A stretch of DNA of 64,000 nt, taken from positions 177,548-241,547 of the forward strand of contig VXMH01000071.1 of assembly GCA_009841235.1 (NCBI GenBank), in the 5' to 3' direction. This DNA is from Caldilineaceae bacterium SB0661_bin_32 (GTDB lineage: Bacteria > Chloroflexota > Anaerolineae > Caldilineales > Caldilineaceae). This document shows, piece after piece, positions 37,242-46,926 of this stretch. Within the stretch, counting starts at the first letter, position 1. Each line of letters opens with the position of its first letter. A program made the translations under genes and the position numbers. Under the pieces are notes generated by a model, which ran no database searches, was not told the DNA's origin, and was given only the letters and a program-made list of their open reading frames with translations.

Positions 37242-37901
37242 CTACCCAAATCTGCCCTCTTCCGGCTGGCATTTGCGCACTACGGCGAGTAGCTCGCTGA
37301 GTATCATCGCTGTCGCCCCCCAGATGGTCTGATTAAGAATGGCGAAATGAGGAACCAGCGCAGATCGATCGGCAAGCTGCCACTGCTCCCGCCGCTGGTG
37401 GGCGGGGTCGAGCAGAGCTGCCAGAGGCACTTCAAGCAGCTGGGCAACTTCGCTGGGATTGGGTCGAAAAGCCGGCTCGGCGTTCAGGCGTCCCACGGTC
37501 GGATAGACTTCGAAGTTGCTGGGTCGAATGTAGAGATCGGTGAGCGTGCCGAGGATCTGAACGTCGCTTGGCTCGATCCCCAACTCCTCGTTGGCCTCTC
37601 GCAGCGCTGTCTCGGACAGGTTCCTATCTCCTTCTTCGCAACCGCCTCCAGGAAACGCAACCTGTCCGCTGTGTGTGCCGTCGTACGTAGGTCGCAGGAT
37701 CAAGGGCACGTGCAGCTGGCCCTGAAGACTGTACAGCAGGACGAGAACGCCGCTCTGGCGAGCCGGCGTTTCCGGTCTGTCGTCGGGATGCCACCCCGGG
37801 CGCGGCAACGGCGCCATCAGTGCCTGGGCCGCGCGGCCCGGTAGGGTAGCGGCCAGATTTGTCTGCAGACAGTCGAAGAAATCGTTCAATGAAGCGGACA
37901 C
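37242..37901 (-). CDS. Nudix hydrolase, CoA pyrophosphatase-like
   Basis: A 219-residue hydrolase with the complete Nudix box: GGGCEEGDRNLSETALREANEELGI (GX5EX7REUXEEXGU). Before it, LRPTYDGTHSGQVAFPGG resembles the NuDiX-CoA motif of CoA and acyl-CoA pyrophosphatases (NudL/YeaB type). It likely cleaves a nucleoside diphosphate linkage, perhaps CoA, in the cytoplasm. The start is a GTG at 37901 with AGGA upstream. It lies 39 bases after the 80-residue gene and 125 bases before hpt. Confidence 0.85.
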   Translation of the reverse strand: MSASLNDFFDCLQTNLAATLPGRAAQALMAPLPRPGWHPDDRPETPARQSGVLVLLYSLQGQLHVPLILRPTYDGTHSGQVAFPGGGCEEGDRNLSETALREANEELGIEPSDVQILGTLTDLYIRPSNFEVYPTVGRLNAEPAFRPNPSEVAQLLEVPLAALLDPAHQRREQWQLADRSALVPHFAILNQTIWGATAMILSELLAVVRKCQPEEGRFG

Positions 37902-37940
37902 AACGCCCCGGTTCCTCGCGGCTTGGAGCCAGCGAAATTC

Positions 37941-38183
37941 CTAATCGGCACGACGGGACTGAAAGACGATTTTCCCCTGCTCATCCACTTCCCAGCCATA
38001 TTCGTCCAGATAGATGTCGCCATCCGGCAGGCTCAGGCGGCGGGTCAGGCGATCGAAAGAAAAGGGGACCGTGCCGTTAGGGTCTGTCAAAACGCCGGCG
38101 GCACAGTCCGAATCGCGCCGCGTGAAACGCATCACAGTCTCCTCCTGGCGGGTCACCCAGAGTACAAGTGGACGCACGCTCAT
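37941..38183 (-). CDS. Small 80-residue protein of unknown function, coupled to tilS
   Basis: The ATG at 38183 overlaps the tilS stop codon by 4 bases (ATGA), so it is probably translationally coupled; the frame runs 80 codons to 37941. The sequence has FTRRDSDCAAGVLTDPNG and a SFDRLTRRLSLPDGDIYLDEYGWEVDEQGKIVF-type beta-rich C-terminal half. No membrane segment, signal or known motif is visible. I do not recognise the family. Being compact, acidic at its end and placed between tilS and the Nudix gene, it looks like a genuine small protein rather than a chance frame. Confidence 0.6.
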   Translation of the reverse strand: MSVRPLVLWVTRQEETVMRFTRRDSDCAAGVLTDPNGTVPFSFDRLTRRLSLPDGDIYLDEYGWEVDEQGKIVFQSRRAD

Positions 38184-39949
38184 CGGCAGGTGGGCTCCCA
38201 GTAGAGGTGAAAGACTCTGCGGCTGCGAGGCGTTATGCGTACGCTGTGAGCGATCTGGTGTCCTCCCACCCATACGACTCGCTCTCCATCGAACAGAATG
38301 GGCCAGCCGGCGCGTAGAAAGCGTGGGACTTTGCGATCGGTGAGGTAGTCGGCCAGTGGCTTGCCATGTCCATCCAGTCCAAGGGGCTCAAATCGCAGGC
38401 CCGCGCGCGGCGTACCGAGTCTGAGCTGCTGGACCGTGTCGCCGTCGATGTAAGCCTCCCAACTTGAGAGTCTGGTCTCTCCCGGCCCCGGTCGCGGTCC
38501 TGTGGTGTCGGTCGACTTCGCTGCCCATTCGAACGGCAGTTCCTGTCTGTCCACTTCCGCGCAGCGCAGCCTCCAGCGGTCAACTGTGATCCCCTTGGCA
38601 ACTCTCAGTTCAACAGCCGCAAAGTTCGCCCGCCAGGTGTGGTCCAGATAAGGATGCTCGGGCGCAAAGGGCGTAGCGTCCCGATGGTGCAGGCTGAATG
38701 CGTTCCGGGTGCGGGTCAGCATTACGTCGGCAAACCAGCTGTAAGGGCCGCCGGAGCGGTCTTCATCACAGAGTGCCAGGCGAAGGCGCTCTACAGTGTC
38801 GAAGCCAACTCCTCTCAGAGGACGCCCCAGCTCCCGCAGCGCCGCACGCAACGCCTCCCGCTGGTCGGCCGCGTTCAGATCGCGAAAGGCAGGCAGGTCG
38901 AAAACCTGCCGGCAGCGCACTTCAGGCGGCGCCCCCCCGGGTGATGCTGGCGAAGTGTGACTTGAGAAGCTCCTGCCCTCACCCTCGTTTCCCCATCGTG
39001 TCGCGGCCAGGGCCTGCTGTGTGTAACGCTCTGATCGCTGCACCTCCGCGCCCATTATCGAAGCCGTTCGGCAAAGAGAAGCGACGATCTGTGGATTTAT
39101 CTTTTTCAGAAGGGGCAAAATCTCATGTCGAATTCGATTGCGTATGAACGTACGGTCCTGATTGGATGGGTCCTCACGCCAGGGGATATCGTGTTCCTCG
39201 AGATATCGCATGATCTCTGAACGCGAAACGCCCAACAATGGCCGGACAACGCGCACGCCGGGAACGGGACGGTTCTGAAGAAGCAGCGGCGTCACAGCCC
39301 GCATCCCGGCCAGCCCAGGCATCCCGCTGCCTCGAATCAGGTTCATCAGCACCGTTTCAGCCTGGTCATTTGCCGTATGGGCCACCGCGACGTCCACCAC
39401 GCAGCCATCTTCCTGGTAATCGGCAGCCACCTGGGCCAGAAACTGATAGCGTCGGCGGCGGGCGGTCGCCTCCAGATTGCCGCTTCCGGTCAGAGCTTCA
39501 GGAGGCAATCTGTTCGTCTCGACGGGCACGGTCCAGCGTTCGGCCATCTCGACCACAAAGGAAGCGTCTTCGCGGGAGTCGGGTCGAATACTGTGATCGA
39601 GATGGGCGACGACCAGGTTGAGAGTCCACTCATCGCGCATGCGCGTGAGCAAGTGCAGAAGGGCCATACTGTCTCCGCCGCCGCTGACTGCAACGACTAC
39701 CGTCGTAGGACGGCCGCCGCCCTGCGTTGGCGCAGCGAAGAGACCCTCTCTTCCCCGCGTCTGTCGGACCAGCCCCAGCAACCGTTGGTCGTTATCCGAC
39801 GGAGTGGCCCGAACAGGCTGGGTCTGACTGATGCTGGGCTGCTCTCCACCTTTCTGAGCCCCGGAAATAGGCCGCGGTTGAAACAAGAGATTAGCTCTCC
39901 TCTTCGACATGACCCGGACCGCTTTGCCGTGCAAAGGGAGCCGGAACAT
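38180..39949 (-). CDS. tilS: tRNA(Ile)-lysidine synthetase TilS
   Basis: A 589-residue enzyme that modifies C34 of the AUA-reading tRNA(Ile) to lysidine, using ATP and lysine. The N-terminal PP-loop is AVSGGGDSM, with downstream HLDHSIRPDS, EATARRRRYQFL and AHTANDQAETVLMNLIRGSG. A middle substrate-recognition domain and a C-terminal domain follow, ending in LADYLTDRKVPRFLRAGWPIL. At 589 residues it is longer than the compact TilS of many bacteria, mostly through a 55-residue N-terminal extension (an ATG at 39910 would shorten it) and a region near 325-345. Its gene is divergent from mreB. Confidence 0.93.
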   Translation of the reverse strand: MFRLPLHGKAVRVMSKRRANLLFQPRPISGAQKGGEQPSISQTQPVRATPSDNDQRLLGLVRQTRGREGLFAAPTQGGGRPTTVVVAVSGGGDSMALLHLLTRMRDEWTLNLVVAHLDHSIRPDSREDASFVVEMAERWTVPVETNRLPPEALTGSGNLEATARRRRYQFLAQVAADYQEDGCVVDVAVAHTANDQAETVLMNLIRGSGMPGLAGMRAVTPLLLQNRPVPGVRVVRPLLGVSRSEIMRYLEEHDIPWREDPSNQDRTFIRNRIRHEILPLLKKINPQIVASLCRTASIMGAEVQRSERYTQQALAATRWGNEGEGRSFSSHTSPASPGGAPPEVRCRQVFDLPAFRDLNAADQREALRAALRELGRPLRGVGFDTVERLRLALCDEDRSGGPYSWFADVMLTRTRNAFSLHHRDATPFAPEHPYLDHTWRANFAAVELRVAKGITVDRWRLRCAEVDRQELPFEWAAKSTDTTGPRPGPGETRLSSWEAYIDGDTVQQLRLGTPRAGLRFEPLGLDGHGKPLADYLTDRKVPRFLRAGWPILFDGERVVWVGGHQIAHSVRITPRSRRVFHLYWEPTCR

Positions 39950-40084
39950 CAGGACGTTTCATGCCTTCGACTCCTTCCGGATCCACCCCATTAAGGATAG
40001 CGGAAGGCGCCGATCATTCGCAAGATGGAGCGACGAAATTGGGACTATAGTCATAGCACTTGTATTTTGTGTCAATTGTGCCTA

Positions 40085-40093
40085 TGGTATACT
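40085..40093 (+). promoter_or_regulatory. Extended -10 promoter of the mreB cluster
   Basis: TGGTATACT provides an extended -10 element (TG-N-TATACT) 90 bases upstream of mreB. A TTGTGT 15 bases before it is a weak -35. It lies in the divergent spacer 39950-40182 from tilS. Confidence 0.55.
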
Positions 40094-40182
40094 GGTATCG
40101 TTAAAGGTACTTCAAAAAGGCAGTGGGCGGTCCCGTCGCCCATTGTTGATCCGTCCCTGCAAGAAATGGAGATGTCCCCGGA

Positions 40183-41253
40183 GTGGCGAACCCGTTAGAC
40201 TGGCTGTTGGGTCTTTTTTCACTCGATATTGGCATAGACCTGGGCACAGCAAATACCCTGGTACATGTGAAAGGCCGGGGGGTCATCATTGACGAACCGT
40301 CGGTGGTAGCGATCGACAAGTCGTCGAAGCGGCGCAGTTCGGTCAAAGCAATCGGGCAAGAGGCAAAAGAGATGGTTGGCCGCACGCCATCCCATATCGT
40401 GGCCGTGCGCCCTCTGCAGGACGGCGTCATCTCCGATTTCAAGATGACGGAAGAGATGATCCATGCCTTCATTGGCAAGGTTCACGGCAACCGGGCCTTT
40501 GGTACGGCCCGCCCGCGCGTTGTGATCGGCATCCCTTCCGGCGTGACCGAAGTGGAAAAGCGCGCTGTACGAGATGCAACCGTCAGCGCCGGCGCGAGGG
40601 AAGCGGGCCTGGTAGAGGAGCCGATGGCGGCTGCAATTGGCGCGGGGCTGCCGGTTACGGAATCCGTTGGCTCCATGATTGTAGACATCGGCGGTGGTAC
40701 TACCGAAGTTGCGGTGATCTCCATGGGCGGAATCGTCGTCTCACGCTCGATCCGGGTTGCCGGAGACGAGATGAACGAAGATATCATCAATTACAGCCGC
40801 CAAAAGTACAACCTCTTGATCGGCGAACGTATGGCCGAGCGAGTCAAGATTGAAGTGGGATCAGCCTACCCACTTGAACATGAACGCACCATGATCATTC
40901 GAGGACGTAATCTGATCACGGGTCTGCCCGAGGCGATTGAGATCAGTTCAGTCGAAATCAGGGAGGCTCTTACCGGCTCTGTCGAGGTCATCGTTGATGC
41001 GGTCAAAGATACCTTGGATGAAACGCCTCCCGAGCTCGTGGCAGACTTGATGGAGCACGGGATCGTACTCGCAGGCGGGGGCGCTCTTTTGCAGGGATTG
41101 GCACAGCGCATTCAGGATGAAAACCGCATGCACGTCTATGTTGCCGACAATCCGCTCTCCTCCGTTGTGCTGGGGACGGGCATGATCCTGGAGAAACCGG
41201 AGCACTACGCCGAAACCCTGACAACAATGCAGCGCAAGAGCACGATTCGATAA
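40183..41253 (+). CDS. mreB: Rod shape-determining protein MreB
   Basis: A 356-residue bacterial actin. The phosphate-1 loop is IDLGTANTLV, the phosphate-2 loop is VDIGGGTTE and the adenosine motif is GIVLAGGGALLQG; all are intact. An N-terminal stretch (LDWLLGLFSLDIG) may aid membrane contact. It polymerises under the membrane and guides lateral wall synthesis. The start is a GTG (no in-frame ATG upstream), with GGAG ahead of it. It heads the cluster mreB-mreC-mreD-mrdA-minC-minD-rodA. Confidence 0.97.
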   Translation: MANPLDWLLGLFSLDIGIDLGTANTLVHVKGRGVIIDEPSVVAIDKSSKRRSSVKAIGQEAKEMVGRTPSHIVAVRPLQDGVISDFKMTEEMIHAFIGKVHGNRAFGTARPRVVIGIPSGVTEVEKRAVRDATVSAGAREAGLVEEPMAAAIGAGLPVTESVGSMIVDIGGGTTEVAVISMGGIVVSRSIRVAGDEMNEDIINYSRQKYNLLIGERMAERVKIEVGSAYPLEHERTMIIRGRNLITGLPEAIEISSVEIREALTGSVEVIVDAVKDTLDETPPELVADLMEHGIVLAGGGALLQGLAQRIQDENRMHVYVADNPLSSVVLGTGMILEKPEHYAETLTTMQRKSTIR

Positions 41254-41311
41254 TTCCCGGCTCGTGTAGGCAAGTCCAGTGTGCCCCCTTTAGATTTGCA
41301 TCGAAACGCCT

Positions 41312-42214
41312 ATGCGTAACAGTGATCAACGCGGCTGGGGCAGTGTCAGCTTTGGGCTCAAGCTTATTATCCTCACTCTGACGGCCGTACTGCTGTTGGC
41401 ATTGCAGCAGACCGGCCGCCTGGGGACAGTGGAAGGACTGGTCACGATGGTAACCGCGCCAGGCCAGTCCGGGTTGTCGACTCTGACCAACCGCCTTTCC
41501 AGGTCCCTGACAAATCTGCGTAACTATCGCTCTCTCCAACGGCGGTTAACTGAATTAGAACGAATCGTTGAAAGCCTGAGCGTCGAAAACCTGCGTCTGC
41601 AGGAAGTAGAGCGCGAAAATCAACGCTTGCGGGAACTCCTGCAATTCGCCGAAACCAGGCCCAGCTTCGAATTGCAAGGTGGGCAGATTATCGCCAGAGT
41701 AATTGGGAAGAACGCCACCAATTTCCTGAACGTGGCAATGATCGATCTCGGTTCCCAGCACGGCATCAGAGTTGGGATGCCGGTGGTGAATGAACAGGGC
41801 CTGGTGGGCCGCATCAGCGACGTAACGGCAACAACCTCTAAGGTGTTGCTCATCACCGATCCGACCAGCACCGTCAACGCCATTTTGCAGGCGAGCCGGT
41901 TGACCGGTGTCATCAGTGGTGAGCCCGGCTCCCATCCGATTATCGGATTCCTTCCCCAGGGTACGAAAATCGGAGTAGGGGAGGTGGTTCTTACCTCTGG
42001 AATGGGCGGCAAATTCCCCAAAGGGATTCACATCGGACAGGTTGTCGAGGTGTGGCAGCGGGACGAAAACGTCTTTCAAGAGGCCGTGGTAAGGCCGACG
42101 GTGAACTTCGGCCAGCTCGAGGAGGTGATGGTCGTTACGAACTTCGACCCCTCTGAATTTGTTCCTCTGCTGGATAGATTGCCGGAGCCGCAAGGAGAGA
42201 CGAGTGGCGAGTGA
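41312..42214 (+). CDS. mreC: Rod shape-determining protein MreC
   Basis: A 300-residue protein with one N-terminal membrane helix (LIILTLTAVLLLALQQ), then a coiled coil near residues 70-110 (RRLTELERIVESLSVENLRLQEVERENQRL), then the two six-strand beta barrels of MreC (NFLNVAMIDLGSQHGIRVGMPVV and later IIGFLPQGTKIGVGEVVLTSGMGGKFP). It is the scaffold linking MreB to PBP2 on the outer face. It follows mreB by 58 bases and overlaps mreD by 11 bases. Confidence 0.95.
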   Translation: MRNSDQRGWGSVSFGLKLIILTLTAVLLLALQQTGRLGTVEGLVTMVTAPGQSGLSTLTNRLSRSLTNLRNYRSLQRRLTELERIVESLSVENLRLQEVERENQRLRELLQFAETRPSFELQGGQIIARVIGKNATNFLNVAMIDLGSQHGIRVGMPVVNEQGLVGRISDVTATTSKVLLITDPTSTVNAILQASRLTGVISGEPGSHPIIGFLPQGTKIGVGEVVLTSGMGGKFPKGIHIGQVVEVWQRDENVFQEAVVRPTVNFGQLEEVMVVTNFDPSEFVPLLDRLPEPQGETSGE

Positions 42215-42758
42215 AGGACATCGTCTCGGGCCCAGGGGATTCTCTTCTTCGTTCTCTCCATCCAGTCTGGGCGGCTCCTGGCTGATCGTTCCAATATTGG
42301 GCGCAGCGGCCGTCTTTCAGGTCGTCGTTGTCCCCAAATTGGAAGTCAGAGGCGTCTACCCGGATCTGATCCTGTTACTGGTGATTGCCAGGTCACTCAT
42401 TGCGGGAGGACGGAGTGCAGTAATGTGGGGATTCGCTGGTGGGCTGTGGATGGATGTACTAAGCGGAGGGGCAATCGGCGCTTCAAGTTTGGCCTTGATG
42501 GCAACCTCCTTGATGACCGGAATCGGCCACAACGCGATTTTCCGCCGCAATTCCTTCGTACCATTTGTCGCGGCGCTGTCGGGCAGTCTTGTCTTTTCGC
42601 TGATCTATCTGGCCATCCTGGCCGGCGTCGGTTACCGATTCCCTCTCGGTCCACTGACGGCCAACCTGATTGTCCCAGCCACTCTATACAACGGCGCCGT
42701 GATGTTCCTGGCGACACCTGTCTTGAATCGTATGCCCGAAAAGGCGAACTATCCGTAG
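42204..42758 (+). CDS. mreD: Rod shape-determining protein MreD
   Basis: A 184-residue polytopic membrane protein with about five hydrophobic helices, including the conserved central stretch GFAGGLWMDVLSGGAIGASSLALM typical of MreD. It works with MreC, PBP2 and RodA. The GTG at 42204 is preceded by AAGGAGAG at ideal spacing and overlaps the mreC stop, so I use it rather than an upstream frame extension. Confidence 0.9.
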   Translation: MASEGHRLGPRGFSSSFSPSSLGGSWLIVPILGAAAVFQVVVVPKLEVRGVYPDLILLLVIARSLIAGGRSAVMWGFAGGLWMDVLSGGAIGASSLALMATSLMTGIGHNAIFRRNSFVPFVAALSGSLVFSLIYLAILAGVGYRFPLGPLTANLIVPATLYNGAVMFLATPVLNRMPEKANYP

Positions 42759-42819
42759 TCCCTGGAATTCGGTTAGCGCCAGGCTGACAAAGTGAGAGAT
42801 CTGGTTGACATAGACTCCC

Positions 42820-44970
42820 ATGGACGAACGCGCAACTCGCACCGCGACAGCAACTTCCATAATAGTTCGCCTGACACTGGCGGCGACCTTTCTCGTCTTC
42901 TGTATTCGTCTGTATTCGCTGCAGATCGTTAGAGGCGCTTCATATCAGGAACAGGCGGCCGTCAATAGATTGAGAGAGATAGATACCTACGCGCCCCGCG
43001 GCGTTATCTACGATCGAAACGGCGAGATCCTTGCACGCAATCGCCCCAGCTTTGTCATCGCCGTCATACCGGCCGACCTGCCTCCGGATGACCTCAGTAC
43101 GGAATTAGATGAGCAGCGTATCGCGCTCGAAAGGCTGCTGGCAGTCTTGGAGGCACATACGGATCCCGAAATGGCGATACGCATTGCCGAAGTGATGTTT
43201 CTGCACTTGGGCCGTGAAGACTTTAAGAATACGGTCGAATCCGCGGGATACAGCCTTTCATTCCGTCTCATTGATGTAGAAGTCCTGAAACAGGACGATG
43301 AAGGACTCGAAGTTATCGAGAAAGTACCGACTCTGATTCCGAATCTCTCCGAGCCGCTCCCCATCGGCGGGCTATTGGCGCTCTTGGAGCGTGCCGTAGC
43401 TCACGGAACGCAGGGCAGTTCCTACAAACCGATTTCAGTGCTGGAGCTTGTAGATCGCGAGCAGGCGTTTCAGGTGGCAGAGGAAACATTCCAGCTGCGC
43501 GGCGTCCACGTGTTGCAGAAACCCGTGCGGGAGTATCCCTACCGCGAACTGGCAGGCCACGTGTTGGGTTTTCTGGGGCCGATCCCCAAACTGGCTGCCG
43601 ACAAGTACAAGGACAGAGGATATGAAGACCCGAATGAGCCGGTCGGCCTGAACGGACTGGAGTATGAATACCAGGACTCCCTGCGCGGCCTGCCGGGCAG
43701 AAGGCTTGTCGAAGTGGACATTCTGGGTCGGGAAAGCCGTACCGTCAACATCGCCCGGGAGCCCGAACCCGGTCTGAATCTGAATCTGAGCCTGGATATC
43801 CGTTTACAGGAAGTAATGCACAATGCCCTCGCGCGTCAACTTGAAGAAACTGGCGCGCCGCACGGGGTTGCCCTGGCAATGGACCCGCGCAATGGGGCGA
43901 TGCTGGGCATGGTCAGCCTGCCCAGCTATGACAATAATATCTTCTCCGAGGGGCTGGGCGAGGAATATCAGGCCCTGGAAGTGGAAGATGACACCCGGCG
44001 TCCACTTTACAACTATGCCATCGGTGGACTTTACCCTCCCGGCTCAACTTTCAAGCTTGTCTCAGCCACAGCTGCTCTCGCAGAGAACGTAATTACACCG
44101 TATACGACACTTGTAGATCGAGGGCCGATCTACCTCCCAAACTACTTTTACCCCGATGATCCCACCCAGGCCCAGGAATTCGTTAGCTGGAATCATAAAC
44201 TCAACATTCTGCACGGCTCCATGACAATTGTCGAGGGGCTCGGCCTTTCCAATGACATATTCTTCTACTATCTGGGAGGCGGATACCCGGACTTCATGGT
44301 GGGGCTCGGGAGCGAACGCCTTGCAAAATGGATGCGGCTCTTTGGCTACGGGGAACTCACTGGGGTCGACCTGCCCGGAGAAGTTCGGCCGGTCGTACCG
44401 GACGAACAGTGGAAGAGGCTGGAGCTGGCCGAATCCTGGACGACCGGTGACAGCTACAATATGGCCATCGGTCAGGGATATGTTTTGGGTACGCCGATGC
44501 AGGTTCTGGTCAGCACAGCCGCAGTTGCCAACGGCGGCTATTTGGTCGAACCACAGTTCGTGCAGGAAAAAGTGGATACGCAAAATAACGTGCAGTGGCA
44601 ATACGAACCGGTATTGGGGGAGCGGCTGCCAGTAGACCCGGGCCTGCTTAACTTCGTTCAGAGAGGTATGTGGCATGCGGTCAATGGAAACTATGGGACC
44701 TCCCTCGACAGTCGCGTCGAAGGGATAACTGTCGCCGGCAAGACGGGAACGGCAGAGTTCTGCGCCTATGACCCGGAGATCCAGGACTGTGCCGATCGAG
44801 ACCACGAAGGAAATCTTCCCTTCCACGCCTGGTACACTGCCTACGCTCCCTATGAAGACCCTGAAATCGTTGTCACAGTTTTTGTCTACTCAGGAGGAGA
44901 AGGATCAACCGTGGCCATCCCTGTGGCTCAAGAGACTCTTCACGCTTGGTTTCACGATTTGCGTCCTTAG
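42820..44970 (+). CDS. mrdA: Penicillin-binding protein 2 (elongation transpeptidase)
   Basis: A 716-residue class B PBP. One N-terminal membrane helix and a pedestal domain begin with APRGVIYDRNGEILARN. The transpeptidase follows, with S409-T-F-K412 (SxxK), S477-N-D479 (SxD, the form usual in PBP2) and K641-T-G643 (KTG). It cross-links peptidoglycan in the side wall with RodA, whose gene closes this cluster. It is somewhat longer than E. coli PBP2, mainly in the region at about 85-240. Confidence 0.95.
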   Translation: MDERATRTATATSIIVRLTLAATFLVFCIRLYSLQIVRGASYQEQAAVNRLREIDTYAPRGVIYDRNGEILARNRPSFVIAVIPADLPPDDLSTELDEQRIALERLLAVLEAHTDPEMAIRIAEVMFLHLGREDFKNTVESAGYSLSFRLIDVEVLKQDDEGLEVIEKVPTLIPNLSEPLPIGGLLALLERAVAHGTQGSSYKPISVLELVDREQAFQVAEETFQLRGVHVLQKPVREYPYRELAGHVLGFLGPIPKLAADKYKDRGYEDPNEPVGLNGLEYEYQDSLRGLPGRRLVEVDILGRESRTVNIAREPEPGLNLNLSLDIRLQEVMHNALARQLEETGAPHGVALAMDPRNGAMLGMVSLPSYDNNIFSEGLGEEYQALEVEDDTRRPLYNYAIGGLYPPGSTFKLVSATAALAENVITPYTTLVDRGPIYLPNYFYPDDPTQAQEFVSWNHKLNILHGSMTIVEGLGLSNDIFFYYLGGGYPDFMVGLGSERLAKWMRLFGYGELTGVDLPGEVRPVVPDEQWKRLELAESWTTGDSYNMAIGQGYVLGTPMQVLVSTAAVANGGYLVEPQFVQEKVDTQNNVQWQYEPVLGERLPVDPGLLNFVQRGMWHAVNGNYGTSLDSRVEGITVAGKTGTAEFCAYDPEIQDCADRDHEGNLPFHAWYTAYAPYEDPEIVVTVFVYSGGEGSTVAIPVAQETLHAWFHDLRP

Positions 44971-45094
44971 CTCTACCGCCGATTTTGACACTGTCGCTGC
45001 GTCCCAAGACCTCCTGCTTCAGTTTTCAGTTTCCGCCATCTGGTTTATTATTGTTCCCCGCGACCGATTATCAAGTAATGCCTACAAGGAACGA

Positions 45095-46048
45095 ATGAGT
45101 ACTCACCGCTTTCCCCCGACGCGGGGCAGGTCTCCCTCCAGGCCGGACGTACGTATCAAAGGCCGTGGAGGCTATACCGTCGTCGACGTAGCAGACGACA
45201 AGGGCGTGTGGCCGGAGGTCGTTGACTTTCTTGCCAGTCATATTTCCCAGGCTGACGGTTTTTTCCGAGACGAGCGAATGTCACTGTCAATTGGCGACAG
45301 GGATGTTACCGCAGATGACCTTCAGGAAGTCAACGATGTGTTGGAAGAACAGAACATCGTATTGGTCTCTCTGCATACAGGCAATCGCGACTCTTTTCGG
45401 GTTGCAAAGCAGCTGGGTCTTGATGTCGTCTGGGAAGGGGACACACCGCAGCCGGTAGTCAGACTGGAACGCGGGCAAGAAAGACTCGGAGATCGCTTCC
45501 CGTCCAGCGCGGCTCGCAAGCTCAACCCGGGCTCACCCCGGAAAGACGGCGGCCTACCGTCTGCAAACGATTTTCACGCGCCGCCGTTCGCCTCTCTGCC
45601 TGAAGAGCCGGTCGTGACGGAGACGGAAGGTGAACAGGCTGCGGTCACGCCTTGGGCAGACGCACCTGGCGTAGATTCGGCTCCTCCCCCTTACATTTAC
45701 CGAGGCAATTTGCGTTCCGGCCAGGCGGTGCGTCATGCCGGGACCGTCGTCATATTGGGAGATGTCAACCCCGGTGCGCAAGTTATCAGCGGCGGCGATG
45801 TGCTGGTGTGGGGGCGCCTGCGAGGAACGGTGCATGCGGGGGCCATCGGGGACGCGCGTGCAATCGTAGCCGCGTTGGATTTTGAACCGGTGCAGATGAG
45901 GATCGCCCAGCACATTGCCATGACGCCAAAGGGTGCTTCCAACAATCCCGGCTACTGGTTCTGGAAGCGAGAGAGCAGCGGCAAGCCCGAAGTGGCCAGA
46001 GTTATCGACAACCAGATAATCGTGGATCCCTGGGATGCAAACAGGTGA
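45095..46048 (+). CDS. minC: Septum site-determining protein MinC
   Basis: A 317-residue FtsZ-assembly inhibitor. The N-terminal domain (about 20-130) includes IKGRGGYTVVDVADDKGVWPEVVDFL. A long proline-rich linker (about 130-215) follows, then a C-terminal beta-helix that binds MinD (YRGNLRSGQAVRHAGTVVILGDVNPGAQVISGGDVLVWGRLRGTVHAG). The ATG at 45095 with AAGGA upstream is chosen over frame extension into mrdA. Its end overlaps minD by 14 bases. Confidence 0.93.
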   Translation: MSTHRFPPTRGRSPSRPDVRIKGRGGYTVVDVADDKGVWPEVVDFLASHISQADGFFRDERMSLSIGDRDVTADDLQEVNDVLEEQNIVLVSLHTGNRDSFRVAKQLGLDVVWEGDTPQPVVRLERGQERLGDRFPSSAARKLNPGSPRKDGGLPSANDFHAPPFASLPEEPVVTETEGEQAAVTPWADAPGVDSAPPPYIYRGNLRSGQAVRHAGTVVILGDVNPGAQVISGGDVLVWGRLRGTVHAGAIGDARAIVAALDFEPVQMRIAQHIAMTPKGASNNPGYWFWKRESSGKPEVARVIDNQIIVDPWDANR

Positions 46049-46904
46049 AACAGTGAGCGGCGACTTTTCGCCCGCTGCCCATGCAACTACGGAACATCTC
46101 GGGTCTGAAGCGGACGGCGGCCTTATTCTCACATTGACTTCCGGCAAAGGAGGCGTGGGAAAGACGACAACCACTGCCAACCTGGGTACAGCTCTGGCGA
46201 TGGCAGGTCAGCGAGTGATTGTTGTTGATGCTGACATTGGACTGAGAAACCTGGACATCGTCATGGGGCTGGAAAGCAGGGTCGTCTACAATCTGGTTGA
46301 CGTAATTGAGGGGCGCTGCTCACTACATGAAGCCCTTGTGCGCGACAAGCGTGTGGACGAACTGTACCTCTTGCCAAGTTCCCAGACTCGCGATAAGACC
46401 GCCGTCGCGCCCGATCAGATGATGACCCTCTGCCAGGAACTGCGTACCATAGCAGATTTTGTCCTGGTGGACTCTCCCGCTGGCATTGAATTGGGCTTCC
46501 AAAACGCGATCGCCGCGGCTTCTGAGGTGATCGTCGTAACCACACCGGAAGTCAGTGCCTTGCGGGACGCGGATAAGGTCATCTACCTGCTCGAGAGAGA
46601 CTTGAACACACAAGCCCGACTCATCATCAATCGGTACAATCCCCGTCTGGTGCGCAGGAAAGAGATGATCTCGCGCAACGACATCTTGAGTATCCTTAGC
46701 ATAGACCTTCTGGGAATCGTACCCGAGGACGAACAGATCACCGTTTCCGCGAACAAGGGCTGGCCTGTCGCCCTGGAACGGAAAAGGTATGTCAGCCGCG
46801 CCTACCACAATATCGCCCAGCGCTTGCTGGGATACAATGTCCCGCTGATCCACTTCCAGGAAATCAGCTGGCCGGAGCGCCTCAGGCGTCTATTTGGCCT
46901 GTAG
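46035..46904 (+). CDS. minD: Septum site-determining ATPase MinD
   Basis: A 289-residue deviant-Walker ATPase. SGKGGVGKTTTTANLG is the ParA/MinD motif, DADIGLRNLDIVMGLE follows, and the C-terminal amphipathic membrane-targeting helix is WPERLRRLFGL. It recruits MinC to the membrane to block polar division. No minE or divIVA is nearby, so how it is positioned is unclear. The start (ATG 46035 inside minC) lacks a strong ribosome-binding site, and the first 25 residues are non-conserved. Confidence 0.94.
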   Translation: MQTGETVSGDFSPAAHATTEHLGSEADGGLILTLTSGKGGVGKTTTTANLGTALAMAGQRVIVVDADIGLRNLDIVMGLESRVVYNLVDVIEGRCSLHEALVRDKRVDELYLLPSSQTRDKTAVAPDQMMTLCQELRTIADFVLVDSPAGIELGFQNAIAAASEVIVVTTPEVSALRDADKVIYLLERDLNTQARLIINRYNPRLVRRKEMISRNDILSILSIDLLGIVPEDEQITVSANKGWPVALERKRYVSRAYHNIAQRLLGYNVPLIHFQEISWPERLRRLFGL

Positions 46905-46926
46905 TTGGCATCGCCCCGAACAACCG

